Shown piece by piece: positions 8,716 to 17,413 of a stretch of 64,000 bases of DNA. Position 1 is the first letter of the stretch, and the number at the start of each line of letters is the position of its first letter. The notes beneath the pieces were generated by a model, which was given only the letters and a program-made list of their open reading frames with translations, did not search any database and was not told the origin of the DNA. Made by a program: the position numbers and the translations under genes. The DNA comes from Prevotella sp. (GTDB lineage: Bacteria; Bacteroidota; Bacteroidia; Bacteroidales; Bacteroidaceae): contig JAFZAP010000114.1 in NCBI GenBank assembly GCA_017557185.1, forward strand, positions 1 to 64,000. Reading direction: 5' to 3'.

Positions 8716-9528
8716 TTAGAAAGTCTTGAACTCGTAGCCTTGTTCCTGCAGAAACTCGAGGGAGCGGGGTAGGGCGGTGTGGAGTTTTTCGATGCTCTTC
8801 AGGGAGTCGTGGAAGGTGATGATGCTTCCGTTACGGGCATAGCGTCGCACGTTGTTGTAGACATCGTCGGCATCGAGCCATTTCGAATAGTCGCGTGTGA
8901 CGAGGTCCCACATCACGATGCGAAACTCCTTCGATAGCCAATAGTAGACGCTGTGGCGCAGCCAGCCGTGAGGGGGGCGGAAGAGAGCCCTCTCCAAACC
9001 TCCCCAAGACTCTCCCCCCTGCCCCTCTCTATAAGCGAGGGGAGTAGTATCTCTTTCTGCTTGCGCTTGTGGATTGTTACTCCCCTCGCCCGTTGGAGAG
9101 GGGTTCTTTCTCCGCTGTCGCTCTGAAAGCGGCAGAGCCGAGCGGGGGGTGAGCCTTCTCCCCTCCCTCTCAGGGAGGGGCAGGGGGGAGAGTCTTCCTA
9201 TCAGCTGTTGGCACTTGAACGTGTCGATGAGATAGGTGGCGGCCCAATGTTTGAAGCTGCCGAGATGATGATAGGTGTGATTGCCCACCTGATGGCCTTC
9301 CTCCACGATCTGCTGCAGGAGTTCGGGGTGCTTCTGCACATTCTCGCCCACGACGAAGAAAGTTGCCTTCACTCCATAGCGGCGTAGCGTCTCGAGCAGG
9401 AAGGGGGTAGACTCAGGAATAGGCCCGTCGTCGAACGTCAGGTAAACTGCGTGTTCCGACGGGTCCATTCTCCATGCTGCCTTGGGATAAAGCCAGCGGA
9501 GCCATTTGGCAGGCTGCTCAATAATCAA
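8716..9528 (-). CDS. Polysaccharide deacetylase (NodB domain) with a 70-residue repeat insertion
   Basis: A 270-residue protein beginning at a TTG (9528); the N-terminus EQPAKWLRWLYPKAAWR fits the family, and the first in-frame ATG (9468) would remove it. Catalytic motifs of NodB esterases are present: TFDDGP (31-36), HTYHH (84-88), RPPHG (184-188) and FHDS near the end. These enzymes remove N- or O-acetyl groups from cell-envelope or extracellular glycans using a metal held by the Asp-His-His triad. Between motifs 2 and 3, residues 113-182 are translated intergenic repeats (PLPEREG, SPTGEG, PLAYREGQGG) with no NodB counterpart. Whether the enzyme stays active is uncertain, but no frame is broken. 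It lies upstream of queH on the same strand. Confidence 0.8.
   Translation of the reverse strand: MIIEQPAKWLRWLYPKAAWRMDPSEHAVYLTFDDGPIPESTPFLLETLRRYGVKATFFVVGENVQKHPELLQQIVEEGHQVGNHTYHHLGSFKHWAATYLIDTFKCQQLIGRLSPLPLPEREGRRLTPRSALPLSERQRRKNPSPTGEGSNNPQAQAERDTTPLAYREGQGGESWGGLERALFRPPHGWLRHSVYYWLSKEFRIVMWDLVTRDYSKWLDADDVYNNVRRYARNGSIITFHDSLKSIEKLHTALPRSLEFLQEQGYEFKTF
8983..9192. repeat. Composite repeat insertion in the deacetylase gene (210 bp, 70 codons)
   Basis: At least four hairpin units of the CTCTCC...GGAGAG type in tandem. The unit at 9101-9142 is nearly identical (38 of 42 positions) to the intergenic sequence 17251-17292, including GAAAGCGGCAGAGCCGAG at 9125-9142. Confidence 0.88.
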
Positions 9529-9573
9529 CTAATTACTAATTGTCAACTATCAACTGTCAACTGTCAACTATCT
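9529..9573. repeat. CAACTATCAACTGTCAACT simple repeat
   Basis: Fills the gap between the deacetylase start and the DUF2723 stop on the minus strand; same class as 2562-2644 in the opposite orientation. Confidence 0.8.
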
Positions 9574-9574
9574 A

Positions 9575-12500
9575 TCACATCTGCCCTCCGCGTCCGGCGT
9601 AGGCATTATAATAAGCATTCAGCTTTTGCTCCATCTTATCGGCCAGCTTGTCGTCGACGAGGCCGGTGATCTGGATGACTCTCTGCATGACATAGAGTTG
9701 TGTCATGCAGTCGGTATGCGACTGAGCGAAGCGGTTTGGTGATAGCGAGAGGTAGTACGACATGTACTGATCGGCATTCTTCCAGAGCTCGCCCACGATG
9801 TTGAGCGCCTGCTCCTTCTTGCCCAGCAGGGCATAGGTCTCGGCCATATCGAACGAACCGCTACGGAAGTTCACCGGCACATTGTAGTAAGGAATCTCCT
9901 TCTCGCACTTCTGCAGCACGGCCAGCGCCTTGTCGTCCTTGCCCTCGTTGAGCAGGTTCTTGGCGAGCATACCCATCAGGTTGCGGTGGGTGTAGCACAT
10001 GCGCATCACGGTTTCGTCGAGGTAGAGACCAGGCCGTGTCAGACCGCCGTACTTATAGCGCTCCATCACGTTCCTGTAGGTCTTCTCCGTGTCGAAGTTC
10101 TTCACACCCTCGATGGCCACGAGGTTGCCGCGGTCGTCGGTGCGGAAGGTTGAGAACGGCGTGATGCGGTTGGCAAGACCTTCCTGGATGAAGTTCTCGC
10201 CGAGGTTCATGTAGTTGTCGCTGCCCACGGTAGTGGCCACATAGATGGGACGCACCCAGTTGGCCTGAGAAATCATCTCGAGCATCATCAGATCGCCCTT
10301 GTAGAGCGCGCGCTTGCCGGCCAGCGAGATCACCATCTTGTCGGGGATGCTATCGGTAGCCATGAGCATGCCGCTACGGCGCACAGCATCCTTGTCGATG
10401 GTCATGAAGACGGTATCGGTGGGGATGACGTGCTGATTCTTATCCTTCGAGCGCACCCAGTATTTCAGGATGTTCTTCAGCTCGAACGGCTCGTCGCCGA
10501 ACTGTTCGTGTGCTGCCTCGGGGTCTTCAGCATAGAACTCCTTCACCTGGCTTTCTAATTCGGGCACCACTTCCACATACTCGTTGGTACCAGAACAGTA
10601 TTCCAGTCGCGACCAGGTGATAGGCAGCGACGGCGACTCGTAGGCCGGACGCACCATCTGGTCGATGTACCAGTCGGTCTGCAGATAGCTCAGGTTGCAG
10701 ACGCGTGCATCGGGACGCACGCCCTCCACGTCCATGTTGTACCAGAGTGGGAAGGTGTCGTTGTCACCGTTGGTATAGATGATGGGATTGCCCTCGTCCT
10801 GTAGCGTCATGAGATAGTTCTGTCCGAAGTCGCGGCAGGTGTAGCGGCCCGAGCGGTCGTGGTCGTCCCACGTCTGCGACGCCATCTGAATGGGCACCAG
10901 CAGACATACGGCTCCGATGAGGGTGGCTGCGATCGTGCCTTTCAGCTTCAGGTATTTCTTGGCGAGGTCGATGAGGGCTGCCACGCCGATGCCACACCAG
11001 ATGGCGAAGGCGTAGAACGAGCCGGCATAGGCATAGTCGCGTTCACGTGGCTGCATGGGTGTCTGGTTCAAATAGACCACGATGGCCAGACCTGTCATGA
11101 AGAACAGGAAGAACACCACCCAGAACTGGCGGATGCCGCGCTGTCCGCGCCACGCCTGCCAGAACAGTCCGATGAGTCCGAGCAGCAGGGGCAGACAGTA
11201 GAACACGTTGTGTCCCTTGTTTGCCTTCAGGTCGTCGGGCAGCTTCGACTGGTCGCCGAGCATCATGTTATCGATGAAGGGAATACCCGATATCCAGTTG
11301 CCGTGCTCCAGTTCGCCGTTGCCCTGGATGTCGTTCTGGCGGCCTGCGAAGTTCCACATGAAGTAGCGCCAGTACATGAAGTTACATTGGTACGAGAGGA
11401 AGAACTTCAGGTTCTCCAGCATCGTCGGCATCTTCACGCTGATCATCTCGCCACAGCGGTCGAAGGGCACAATGGTTCCATCGACGCCGCCCATCCATTG
11501 TTCGTAGGCCTGGGCATGAGAAGCGGAGTGCATGCGCGGGAACAGCATGTTCTGAGCATACTTATACGTGTTCTTATGGCTCACCACGAAGTAGGAGTCC
11601 TTCTCGTCCTGCGAAGCCTTCTCCTTGCGGCTGTAGATGGGTGCTCCCTCGTTCATCACGGGCTTGCACATGTTGCCTTCGGGCACAAGCTTCACCTGCG
11701 AAGTATAGGCACGTCCGTAGAGCAACGGGCGGTCGCCATACTGGTCGCGGCTCAGATAGCTGCCCAGCGTGAAGATGTCCTCGGGCGAGTTCTGGTCCAT
11801 CGGCGGGTTGGCGCTGGAGCGGATCACGATGAGGGCATACGACGAGTAGCCGATCATGAGCATGAGCAGACAGCAGAGCACGGTGTTCTTCAGGCGTGCG
11901 CCCACCACGGGAACCTTCTTCTTCTCGACGGTCTTCTTGTAGTTCAGTATCCACCAGAGCAGGGCGAGCAGCACCACGCCGATGACGACTGCCGACCAGC
12001 CGAAGCCGTAGAACGGAATACCCAGCAGGGCGATGGCCAGCATGAAGGCGATGTTCTGCCGGCGGTCGTGACCGTCCTGATAGGTTTCCCAGATGGCCCA
12101 GCACACAGCTGCCACAAGCAGGATGATGTAGATGATCTCACCCGTGTTGAACGGCATTCCCAGCACGTTCACGAACAGCAGCTCGAACCAGCCGCCCACG
12201 GTGATGATGCCTGGCACCACGCCGTAGAGTACCGCAGCCACGATGACGAACGACACCAGCAGGGCAATAAGCGAACCCTTGGTCTCGATGTTCGGATAGC
12301 GGCGGTAGCAATACACCAACACGATGGCGGGGATGCACAGCAGGTTCAGCAGGTGTACGCCAATCGACAGGCCCGTCATATAGGCGATGAGCACCAGCCA
12401 GCGGTCGCTGTGAGGCTCGTCGGCGTGGTCTTCCCATTTCAGGATGAGCCAGAACACGATGGCCGTGAAGGCCGACGAATAGGCGTAAACTTCGCCTTCG

Positions 12501-12928
12501 ACAGCCGAGAACCAGAACGTATCGGAGAATGTGTAGATGAGTGCGCCTACCAGTCCGCTGGCCTCAATGGCGATGAGCTTGCCCAGCGAAATCACGCCTT
12601 CCTCTTCCTTCCAGATGAGTTTGCGCACCAGGTGCGTAATCGACCAGAACAGGAACAGGATGGTGGTGGCCGAGAGCAGCGCGCTCATCATGTTCACCAT
12701 GCGTGCCACCTGTGAGGGATCGCTGGCAAACTGCGAGAACAGATTGGCCGTAAGCATGAAGAACGGGGCGCCTGGCGGGTGGCCTACTTCCAGTTTGTAA
12801 CCAGTTGAAATGAACTCCGGACAGTCCCAGAACGAGGCTGTCGGTTCGATGGTGGAGCAATAGACGAAGGCGGCGATGGCAAATGCCAGCCACCCCATCA
12901 CATTGTTCACGAGTTTGTACTGTTTCAT
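9575..12928 (-). CDS. DUF2723 family membrane glycosyltransferase (PMT-like)
   Basis: From the ATG at 12928 the protein has 1117 residues. It opens with a transmembrane helix and the DUF2723 signature ASFWDCPEFI...GHPPGAP, in which the acidic residues correspond to the catalytic loop of PMT/GT-C glycosyltransferases. About ten or more hydrophobic segments follow in the first 700 residues, then a soluble C-terminal part with two TPR-like helical hairpins (LLNEGKDDKALAVLQKC, ALLGKKEQALNIV). The family is expected to transfer a lipid-linked sugar to proteins on the periplasmic side, which would fit the Bacteroidetes O-glycosylation system; the donor is unknown. The upstream in-frame ATG (13003) is rejected because a promoter lies after it. 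Confidence 0.85.
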   Translation of the reverse strand: MKQYKLVNNVMGWLAFAIAAFVYCSTIEPTASFWDCPEFISTGYKLEVGHPPGAPFFMLTANLFSQFASDPSQVARMVNMMSALLSATTILFLFWSITHLVRKLIWKEEEGVISLGKLIAIEASGLVGALIYTFSDTFWFSAVEGEVYAYSSAFTAIVFWLILKWEDHADEPHSDRWLVLIAYMTGLSIGVHLLNLLCIPAIVLVYCYRRYPNIETKGSLIALLVSFVIVAAVLYGVVPGIITVGGWFELLFVNVLGMPFNTGEIIYIILLVAAVCWAIWETYQDGHDRRQNIAFMLAIALLGIPFYGFGWSAVVIGVVLLALLWWILNYKKTVEKKKVPVVGARLKNTVLCCLLMLMIGYSSYALIVIRSSANPPMDQNSPEDIFTLGSYLSRDQYGDRPLLYGRAYTSQVKLVPEGNMCKPVMNEGAPIYSRKEKASQDEKDSYFVVSHKNTYKYAQNMLFPRMHSASHAQAYEQWMGGVDGTIVPFDRCGEMISVKMPTMLENLKFFLSYQCNFMYWRYFMWNFAGRQNDIQGNGELEHGNWISGIPFIDNMMLGDQSKLPDDLKANKGHNVFYCLPLLLGLIGLFWQAWRGQRGIRQFWVVFFLFFMTGLAIVVYLNQTPMQPRERDYAYAGSFYAFAIWCGIGVAALIDLAKKYLKLKGTIAATLIGAVCLLVPIQMASQTWDDHDRSGRYTCRDFGQNYLMTLQDEGNPIIYTNGDNDTFPLWYNMDVEGVRPDARVCNLSYLQTDWYIDQMVRPAYESPSLPITWSRLEYCSGTNEYVEVVPELESQVKEFYAEDPEAAHEQFGDEPFELKNILKYWVRSKDKNQHVIPTDTVFMTIDKDAVRRSGMLMATDSIPDKMVISLAGKRALYKGDLMMLEMISQANWVRPIYVATTVGSDNYMNLGENFIQEGLANRITPFSTFRTDDRGNLVAIEGVKNFDTEKTYRNVMERYKYGGLTRPGLYLDETVMRMCYTHRNLMGMLAKNLLNEGKDDKALAVLQKCEKEIPYYNVPVNFRSGSFDMAETYALLGKKEQALNIVGELWKNADQYMSYYLSLSPNRFAQSHTDCMTQLYVMQRVIQITGLVDDKLADKMEQKLNAYYNAYAGRGGQM

Positions 12929-12973
12929 CTTTCGTTTATTATTTGATATTGTGATTTCGCACGTTTCAACCTG

Positions 12974-12981
12974 CAAAGTTA
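12974..12981 (-). promoter_or_regulatory. -7 element of the DUF2723 gene
   Basis: TAACTTTG on the minus strand, 46 nt from the ATG at 12928. Confidence 0.75.
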
Positions 12982-13015
12982 GTGAAAACCGAGCGCAAAA
13001 CAAAATAATTTATTA

Positions 13016-13258
13016 TTTTTTTTGCTGAGAAAGTTGAAAGGTGGATAGACCTGACCGCAAGGCGGTCATCGCTTAATAACCGTGGGTCGAATGACCTACG
13101 GATAAATGGGCGGTGGTGGATGCACTCTGACGGAGTGCCCCAACCGATGGGCGACCCCGTCAGGGTCGATAATAGCTAGCCACAAAAATCCGAGGGTGCT
13201 CGCCATGCTCGTACCCTCGGTTATTGATAGTGAACGGCTCCGCCGTCCTCCTTGTTTC
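13016..13258. repeat. Cluster of different small hairpins between two minus-strand genes
   Basis: This 240-bp gap holds GACCGCAAGGCGGTC (13052-13066), ACTCTGACGGAGTG (13124-13137), GACCCCGTCAGGGTC (13152-13166), and CCGAGGGT/ACCCTCGG (13190-13197/13213-13220) enclosing a 15-nt loop, plus CGGCTCCGCCG. No gene or promoter for the plus strand is visible. The last hairpin could act as a terminator or processing site for the Omp28 transcript but has no T-run. Confidence 0.7.
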
Positions 13259-15046
13259 TTACTTAATCACGAGTTTTTTCCCGTTCTGGATGTAAATGCC
13301 CTTGGGGAGAAGCCTACCCCCGATTGCTCCCTGAAGGGAGGGGAGTTTCCTACCGCTCAGATCGTAGACGGCAGCGTTTCGGGTTTTGATTTCTTGAACA
13401 TCGATGCCGCTGGTGAGCTGCAGCTGGGCGGCATTCAACACTTGGTTGTCGCGCAGATTACTTTTGTTCACCTTATGCACAAGTGCCACCAGACGGCGGG
13501 CGGTACCTCCGAAGCCTTCTTTCTCGACCGCGGGGAAGCTGACGCTATACGTGCCGTTCTCCTCAACGCTGAGCAGGTCGCCCACAGGGTCGCTGTTGTA
13601 GTAGTGCAGGATGACGCCGTTGTGGCGGAACACGTCGTAGAGGTCGGCAGGAGCATCGGCATCGTCCATTCCCAACTGCGGATACTTGTCGACGGTCATA
13701 CCGTCCTCCACCAGATAGCACGACAGGTAGAGCGGCTTGTCGATGAGGTCGCGGGCCACGCGTCCGCTCACCGTGATGTTTCCGTTCTCGTCGCTGATGT
13801 TCACCTCAGCCATAGCGGGCATCTGAGCAGCCTCGCCCAGCGCTTCGAGATAGGGCGTGGGCGACATATCGCGAATGCCCTGCACGATGACATCCTCACC
13901 TTCCAGCATAGCGCGGTTGTACATGATGGCGGGGTTGTACTCGTTCTCATAGCCACCGAAGACATAGACTACGGCGCGGTCGGCCTCGCTGGTGAACACA
14001 TCGTCGGCAAAACCGCTGTGGTGCGACAGATAGATGTACGGCCCGTCGTACTGCTCAAAGGCTTTCTCGAGGAAGTAGGCCATCTGCGGACAGTTCACGC
14101 AGCGCTGGCTCGTGAACTCCTCCACGATGGGTACGCGCTGGAAGTTGTCCTTCGTCACATAGAGCTTCGTCACACCCGGTCGCGCCGACTCTGCGAGAGC
14201 CTTGTTCAGATACGTCACCCGGCATGTCCAGTCGACGCTGGTGCCTTCCGTCGTGCCTGCCCGCAACTGCGTTGTGATGACCGTACTGCCATATGGTTCG
14301 AGCATTTCCGGCAGCACGATGTCCTTGTATGTCGGCTCTGCGGCGCCTTCGCCCTGCATGGCAATTTCGAGGTTATCGATGGGGTAGGGCGTGAAGTTAT
14401 GGATGTAGAGTCCGCCGGCGAAGTCCTGGTCGGGAGCTACCGTCTGCGGGTGCGTGGTGTTCTGGGCATAGGCGGCGTGGTCGAAGGCTGCATCGGCATC
14501 ATCGTCGAGCAGGGCGAAGATGAGCAGCGTACCTCGGTCGGTGTATTCCTCCCACTTCTGTTTCCCTTGGTTCACCAGGCACGACTGCGGAACCGTTGCC
14601 TTCGCGTAGGCCACCAGCGGATAGGGTGTGCCGAGCGTCTCGTAGGCCTGCAAGCCTAAGTAGAAAGGTTCGTCGCCGATGACGTAGGGTTCCTCGAACA
14701 TCACGTCGTTCCATCCTTCGGTAAGGTCGACATAGGTCTGACGCACGATGTTGTCAGGCTTGCTCTCGCTGGCGAGGATGCCCGAGCGCTTCTGGCGTGC
14801 TTGCTTGTAGTCGGCACGCAGGTAGCAGCGCACACCCTTCACCTCCTGTCCCTTCAGCCTTTGCAGCACAGGGTCCTGCGAGGGGTCGAACTTCGTCAGT
14901 CCCTGCACATACTGGTTCTTGTTGCCGCCCAGCGCCGAGAGCTCCTCAGCGGCAGGATTGCCGGGCGCATAGCCGTAGGGCACCTGCGACCAGAGCGTCA
15001 CAGCCCCCAGACAGCAGAGGATCAGAGTGACTATCAGTTTCTTCAT
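13259..15046 (-). CDS. Secreted Omp28-like protein with CxxC motif
   Basis: A 595-residue protein with a signal peptide (MKKLIVTLILCCLGAVTLWS). The central EEFTSQRCVNCPQ (C316, C319) aligns with the thioredoxin-like EEFTGxxCxNCP segment of Omp28-related proteins, so a redox or disulphide role at the cell surface is possible. The C-terminal tail YDLSGRK...KGIYIQNGKKLVIK resembles the last strand of a type IX secretion sorting domain. Within this tail, SLQGAIGGR (13308-13350) is a translated hairpin repeat placed between GRKLP and LPKGIY. The ATG overlaps the stop of the upstream paralogue as ATGA (15043-15046), pointing to translational coupling. Confidence 0.75.
   Translation of the reverse strand: MKKLIVTLILCCLGAVTLWSQVPYGYAPGNPAAEELSALGGNKNQYVQGLTKFDPSQDPVLQRLKGQEVKGVRCYLRADYKQARQKRSGILASESKPDNIVRQTYVDLTEGWNDVMFEEPYVIGDEPFYLGLQAYETLGTPYPLVAYAKATVPQSCLVNQGKQKWEEYTDRGTLLIFALLDDDADAAFDHAAYAQNTTHPQTVAPDQDFAGGLYIHNFTPYPIDNLEIAMQGEGAAEPTYKDIVLPEMLEPYGSTVITTQLRAGTTEGTSVDWTCRVTYLNKALAESARPGVTKLYVTKDNFQRVPIVEEFTSQRCVNCPQMAYFLEKAFEQYDGPYIYLSHHSGFADDVFTSEADRAVVYVFGGYENEYNPAIMYNRAMLEGEDVIVQGIRDMSPTPYLEALGEAAQMPAMAEVNISDENGNITVSGRVARDLIDKPLYLSCYLVEDGMTVDKYPQLGMDDADAPADLYDVFRHNGVILHYYNSDPVGDLLSVEENGTYSVSFPAVEKEGFGGTARRLVALVHKVNKSNLRDNQVLNAAQLQLTSGIDVQEIKTRNAAVYDLSGRKLPSLQGAIGGRLLPKGIYIQNGKKLVIK
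13308..13350. repeat. Hairpin repeat in the C-terminal tail of the Omp28-like gene
   Basis: CTCCCTGAAGGGAGGGGAG-type palindrome, in frame. The paralogue has an equivalent unit at 15088-15135 at exactly the same protein position. Confidence 0.8.
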
Positions 15047-16893
15047 TTCACCACGATCTTTTTACCGTTCTGGATATAAATACCCTTGGGGAGCCTACCC
15101 CCATCCCCTCCCTGAAGGGAAGGGAGCTTCCTTCCTTGCAAGTCGTAGATGGCGGAAGCAGCCGAGTCGTTGTCGATTGCCTTGATGCCAGAAATGCTGA
15201 GACTGCCCTCGTCGCTGTTGAACACATGCATGAACTTGCCGCCCTTCTTGCCGTCGCGATGCACAAAGGCAACGATGTAGAGGTTTTCAAATTTCCACAT
15301 GGGATCGGGATCGGAAAGCCCTTCCTTCCATGTGTAGGAACCGGTCGCCGGAAGTTCAACGCCGTCGGCGAGAATCTCGCGGATGACATTCACGTGCGTA
15401 TATTCGCCCATGAACTCTTCTTTCTCCTTCTCTGTCCAGAACAGCTGGCTGTCGCTATGCACGTCGCGCTCCATTAGATAGACCGTCAGACACATATTCT
15501 CGCCCTCGGGCAGCACGCCTGTATCATACCAGCAGTCGACGATGAAGTTCATGAAGGATTCCTCGCCAAAACCGCGGGCCTTCACATCCACAAACGTCGG
15601 ATGCTTCATGGCAGCGTTCAGGGTTTCCGAGCCGTAGGGTTCGTAGAGCACGCTGAACATTGGCGTCGAGGAGGCATTCTGCTGGAAGATGATGTTGTCG
15701 GTAGTCATCGCGCGGTCGATGGTCATCGCCGGCACGCTCACGCTTGTCGAGTCGTTGTCGCAAAGCTGCAAAGCGAGCAGGGTGGCATCGTCGTCGCCCG
15801 TCATGAACTGGTCGTCCATATGCTGGCAGACGAAGGTCAGCTTGTCGCGCTTCCCCTGCAGGCTCTGGCTGACGATCTCGTCGTAGTAGCGTGGCGACAT
15901 GTAGTTGTTCTCCGACTCGAAGTATTCCACCAGCGGACGGCGGGTGTACTTCGCTGCCACATCCTTCGGCACACCGATGATGTTCAGCGTGTAGGTCGTC
16001 GGATTGGCAACCTCCTTGTCGTTCACCTTCGTGATGCTCAGCTCCACGTCGCCGCTCTCGAAGCAGCAGAAGGGCACGAGGAACGAGCTGGAGGTGACAC
16101 CGCTGCTGACAGCCTTCGACAGCGATACCTTCTTGCTGTAGGTCTGCTCGCCCTGTCTGGACGTCACCTCAATGTTGCGGATGGTCTGCGAACCGCCGTT
16201 CTTCAGTCGCATCAGGCAGTCGGAAGGCTCGCCCGCTATCACCACGCCGTCGGGGGTGAGCGAGGTCACGATGGGCACGTAGTTGAATTTCCCCTCGGTG
16301 TCCTCGACGATGAGCAAGATGGGCAGGATGCCCCTGTCGCACATGTCCACCCATCGCGGATTGCCGTCGGCGTCGTTGTCGCCCTCCACCCACAGGTAGC
16401 AGCTGTTCTTCACGTCGTGCGGATAGAGCGTGGGGATGGCGCAGACATCCTTCTTCAGCGAAGTCGTGAAGCCCACCACCAGCTGTTCCACGTCGTCGGG
16501 AATCACATAGTCGGTCATCGTCATCGTGTTCCAGCCCGGGTTGCTGTCGCTATAGCTGTAGCGAACGGTAGCCGTGCCCGTCGAGAGGTCTTCGCTGTTG
16601 AAGTCGGTCCTGATGAAGCCTTCGTATTCGCCCTTCATCTGACTGGTGTCCCAGCCCACGCGCATACCCTTCACGGTACCGCCGGCATACGGGGCAATCA
16701 TGTCCTTCGTGAGCAGGATGGCACATCCCACCTTCGCGTTGTGGTCGAGCGACAGGCCGTCGTACTCCCAGATCTGGTCGTCGAACTTCGCATAACCCAC
16801 ATAGATCTTACCTGAGCTAATCTGCGCAAGTATCGTCACAGGAGCCGCCAGAAGCAGCCCGATCACTAAAATAGTAGCGTAGAGTTTTCTCAT
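15043..16893 (-). CDS. Secreted Omp28-like paralogue lacking the CxxC motif
   Basis: A 616-residue protein with a signal peptide (LVIGLLLAAPVTILAQ) and the same architecture as the downstream gene: N-terminal beta-rich region with TDRG/CDRG-I-LPI segments, CARDB-like middle, thioredoxin-like region, and YDLQGRK...GKKIVVK tail. At the point where the neighbour has FTSQRCVNCP this one reads YFESENNYMSPR, so the redox pair is gone. The tail carries SLQGGDGGR from a hairpin repeat (15088-15135). It is the first gene of a two-gene operon and probably a structural or binding partner; function unknown. Confidence 0.7.
   Translation of the reverse strand: MRKLYATILVIGLLLAAPVTILAQISSGKIYVGYAKFDDQIWEYDGLSLDHNAKVGCAILLTKDMIAPYAGGTVKGMRVGWDTSQMKGEYEGFIRTDFNSEDLSTGTATVRYSYSDSNPGWNTMTMTDYVIPDDVEQLVVGFTTSLKKDVCAIPTLYPHDVKNSCYLWVEGDNDADGNPRWVDMCDRGILPILLIVEDTEGKFNYVPIVTSLTPDGVVIAGEPSDCLMRLKNGGSQTIRNIEVTSRQGEQTYSKKVSLSKAVSSGVTSSSFLVPFCCFESGDVELSITKVNDKEVANPTTYTLNIIGVPKDVAAKYTRRPLVEYFESENNYMSPRYYDEIVSQSLQGKRDKLTFVCQHMDDQFMTGDDDATLLALQLCDNDSTSVSVPAMTIDRAMTTDNIIFQQNASSTPMFSVLYEPYGSETLNAAMKHPTFVDVKARGFGEESFMNFIVDCWYDTGVLPEGENMCLTVYLMERDVHSDSQLFWTEKEKEEFMGEYTHVNVIREILADGVELPATGSYTWKEGLSDPDPMWKFENLYIVAFVHRDGKKGGKFMHVFNSDEGSLSISGIKAIDNDSAASAIYDLQGRKLPSLQGGDGGRLPKGIYIQNGKKIVVK
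15088..15135. repeat. Hairpin repeat in the C-terminal tail of the Omp28 paralogue
   Basis: CCCCTCCCTGAAGGGAAGGG-type palindrome read in frame as KLPSLQGGDGGRLP. Confidence 0.8.
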
Positions 16894-16921
16894 AATTGCT
16901 TAATTATTAGGAATTTGTGAA

Positions 16922-16929
16922 CAAAGATA
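16922..16929 (-). promoter_or_regulatory. -7 element of the Omp28-like operon
   Basis: TATCTTTG on the minus strand, 29 nt before the ATG at 16893. Confidence 0.75.
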
Positions 16930-17017
16930 ATGCAAATACAACTTAAAACAAACAATTACCTATTTTTTTAATAATTATTATGTTTTTAATGAGGGAAGGG
17001 TAGGAGGGGCTTCTAAA

Positions 17018-17118
17018 GCATTGCTCTTGATGTTGTGGAGCTATGCTCTGTACCCTCTGGAGCATTGCTCTGGAACAACTGGAGCATTGCTCTATAACAA
17101 CTGGAGCAATGTCCTAGG
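17018..17118. repeat. 22-nt tandem array 1 (4.5 units)
   Basis: Units start at 17018, 17040, 17062, 17084 and 17106, each with GCATTGCTCT or a close variant (GCTATGCTCT, GCAATGTCCT) followed by a more variable 12 nt usually ending in TGGA. The period is exactly 22. The same period and core appear at 33996-34193 and 53196-53348. A length of 22 is not a codon multiple, so this is not a protein repeat. Confidence 0.9.
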
Positions 17119-17348
17119 TCTTTAAAAGGACAACTCTGGGTGCGCCAAGAGAACCCCTGCTATTGATGCCAGAAGAACGTAAGTGCCGAAGGTACGACAG
17201 AATTCTGTCACCCCGTCGGGGTTTTAATTTTGTTGTTGTCTTTTTTTCAGGGGTTCTTTCTCCGCTATCGCTACGAAAGCGGCAAAGCCGAGCGTTGCTT
17301 CGCTCCACCACCCGCCTGTGTTCTTAACGCCCCTTCGGGGCTTGATGC
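17119..17348. repeat. Intergenic repeat remnants, including a copy of the element found in the deacetylase gene
   Basis: Contains ACCCCGTCGGGGT (17211-17223) with a following T-rich run, the 42-nt element at 17251-17292 that closely matches 9101-9142, and CGCCCCTTCGGGGC (17330-17343). No gene is seen in this stretch. Confidence 0.75.
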
Positions 17349-17377
17349 AAAACAAAACCCAGGGCGTGTGCTCTGGG
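17349..17377 (-). terminator. Intrinsic terminator of the DUF5686 operon
   Basis: On the minus strand the stem CCCAGAG/CCCTGGG (plus coordinates 17358-17364 and 17371-17377, one G-U pair) is followed by TTTTGTTTT, about 37 nt after the DUF5686 stop codon. Confidence 0.75.
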
Positions 17378-17413
17378 CTATTTGCTTATCGGCCCTGCAG
17401 GCCGTTTTATGGT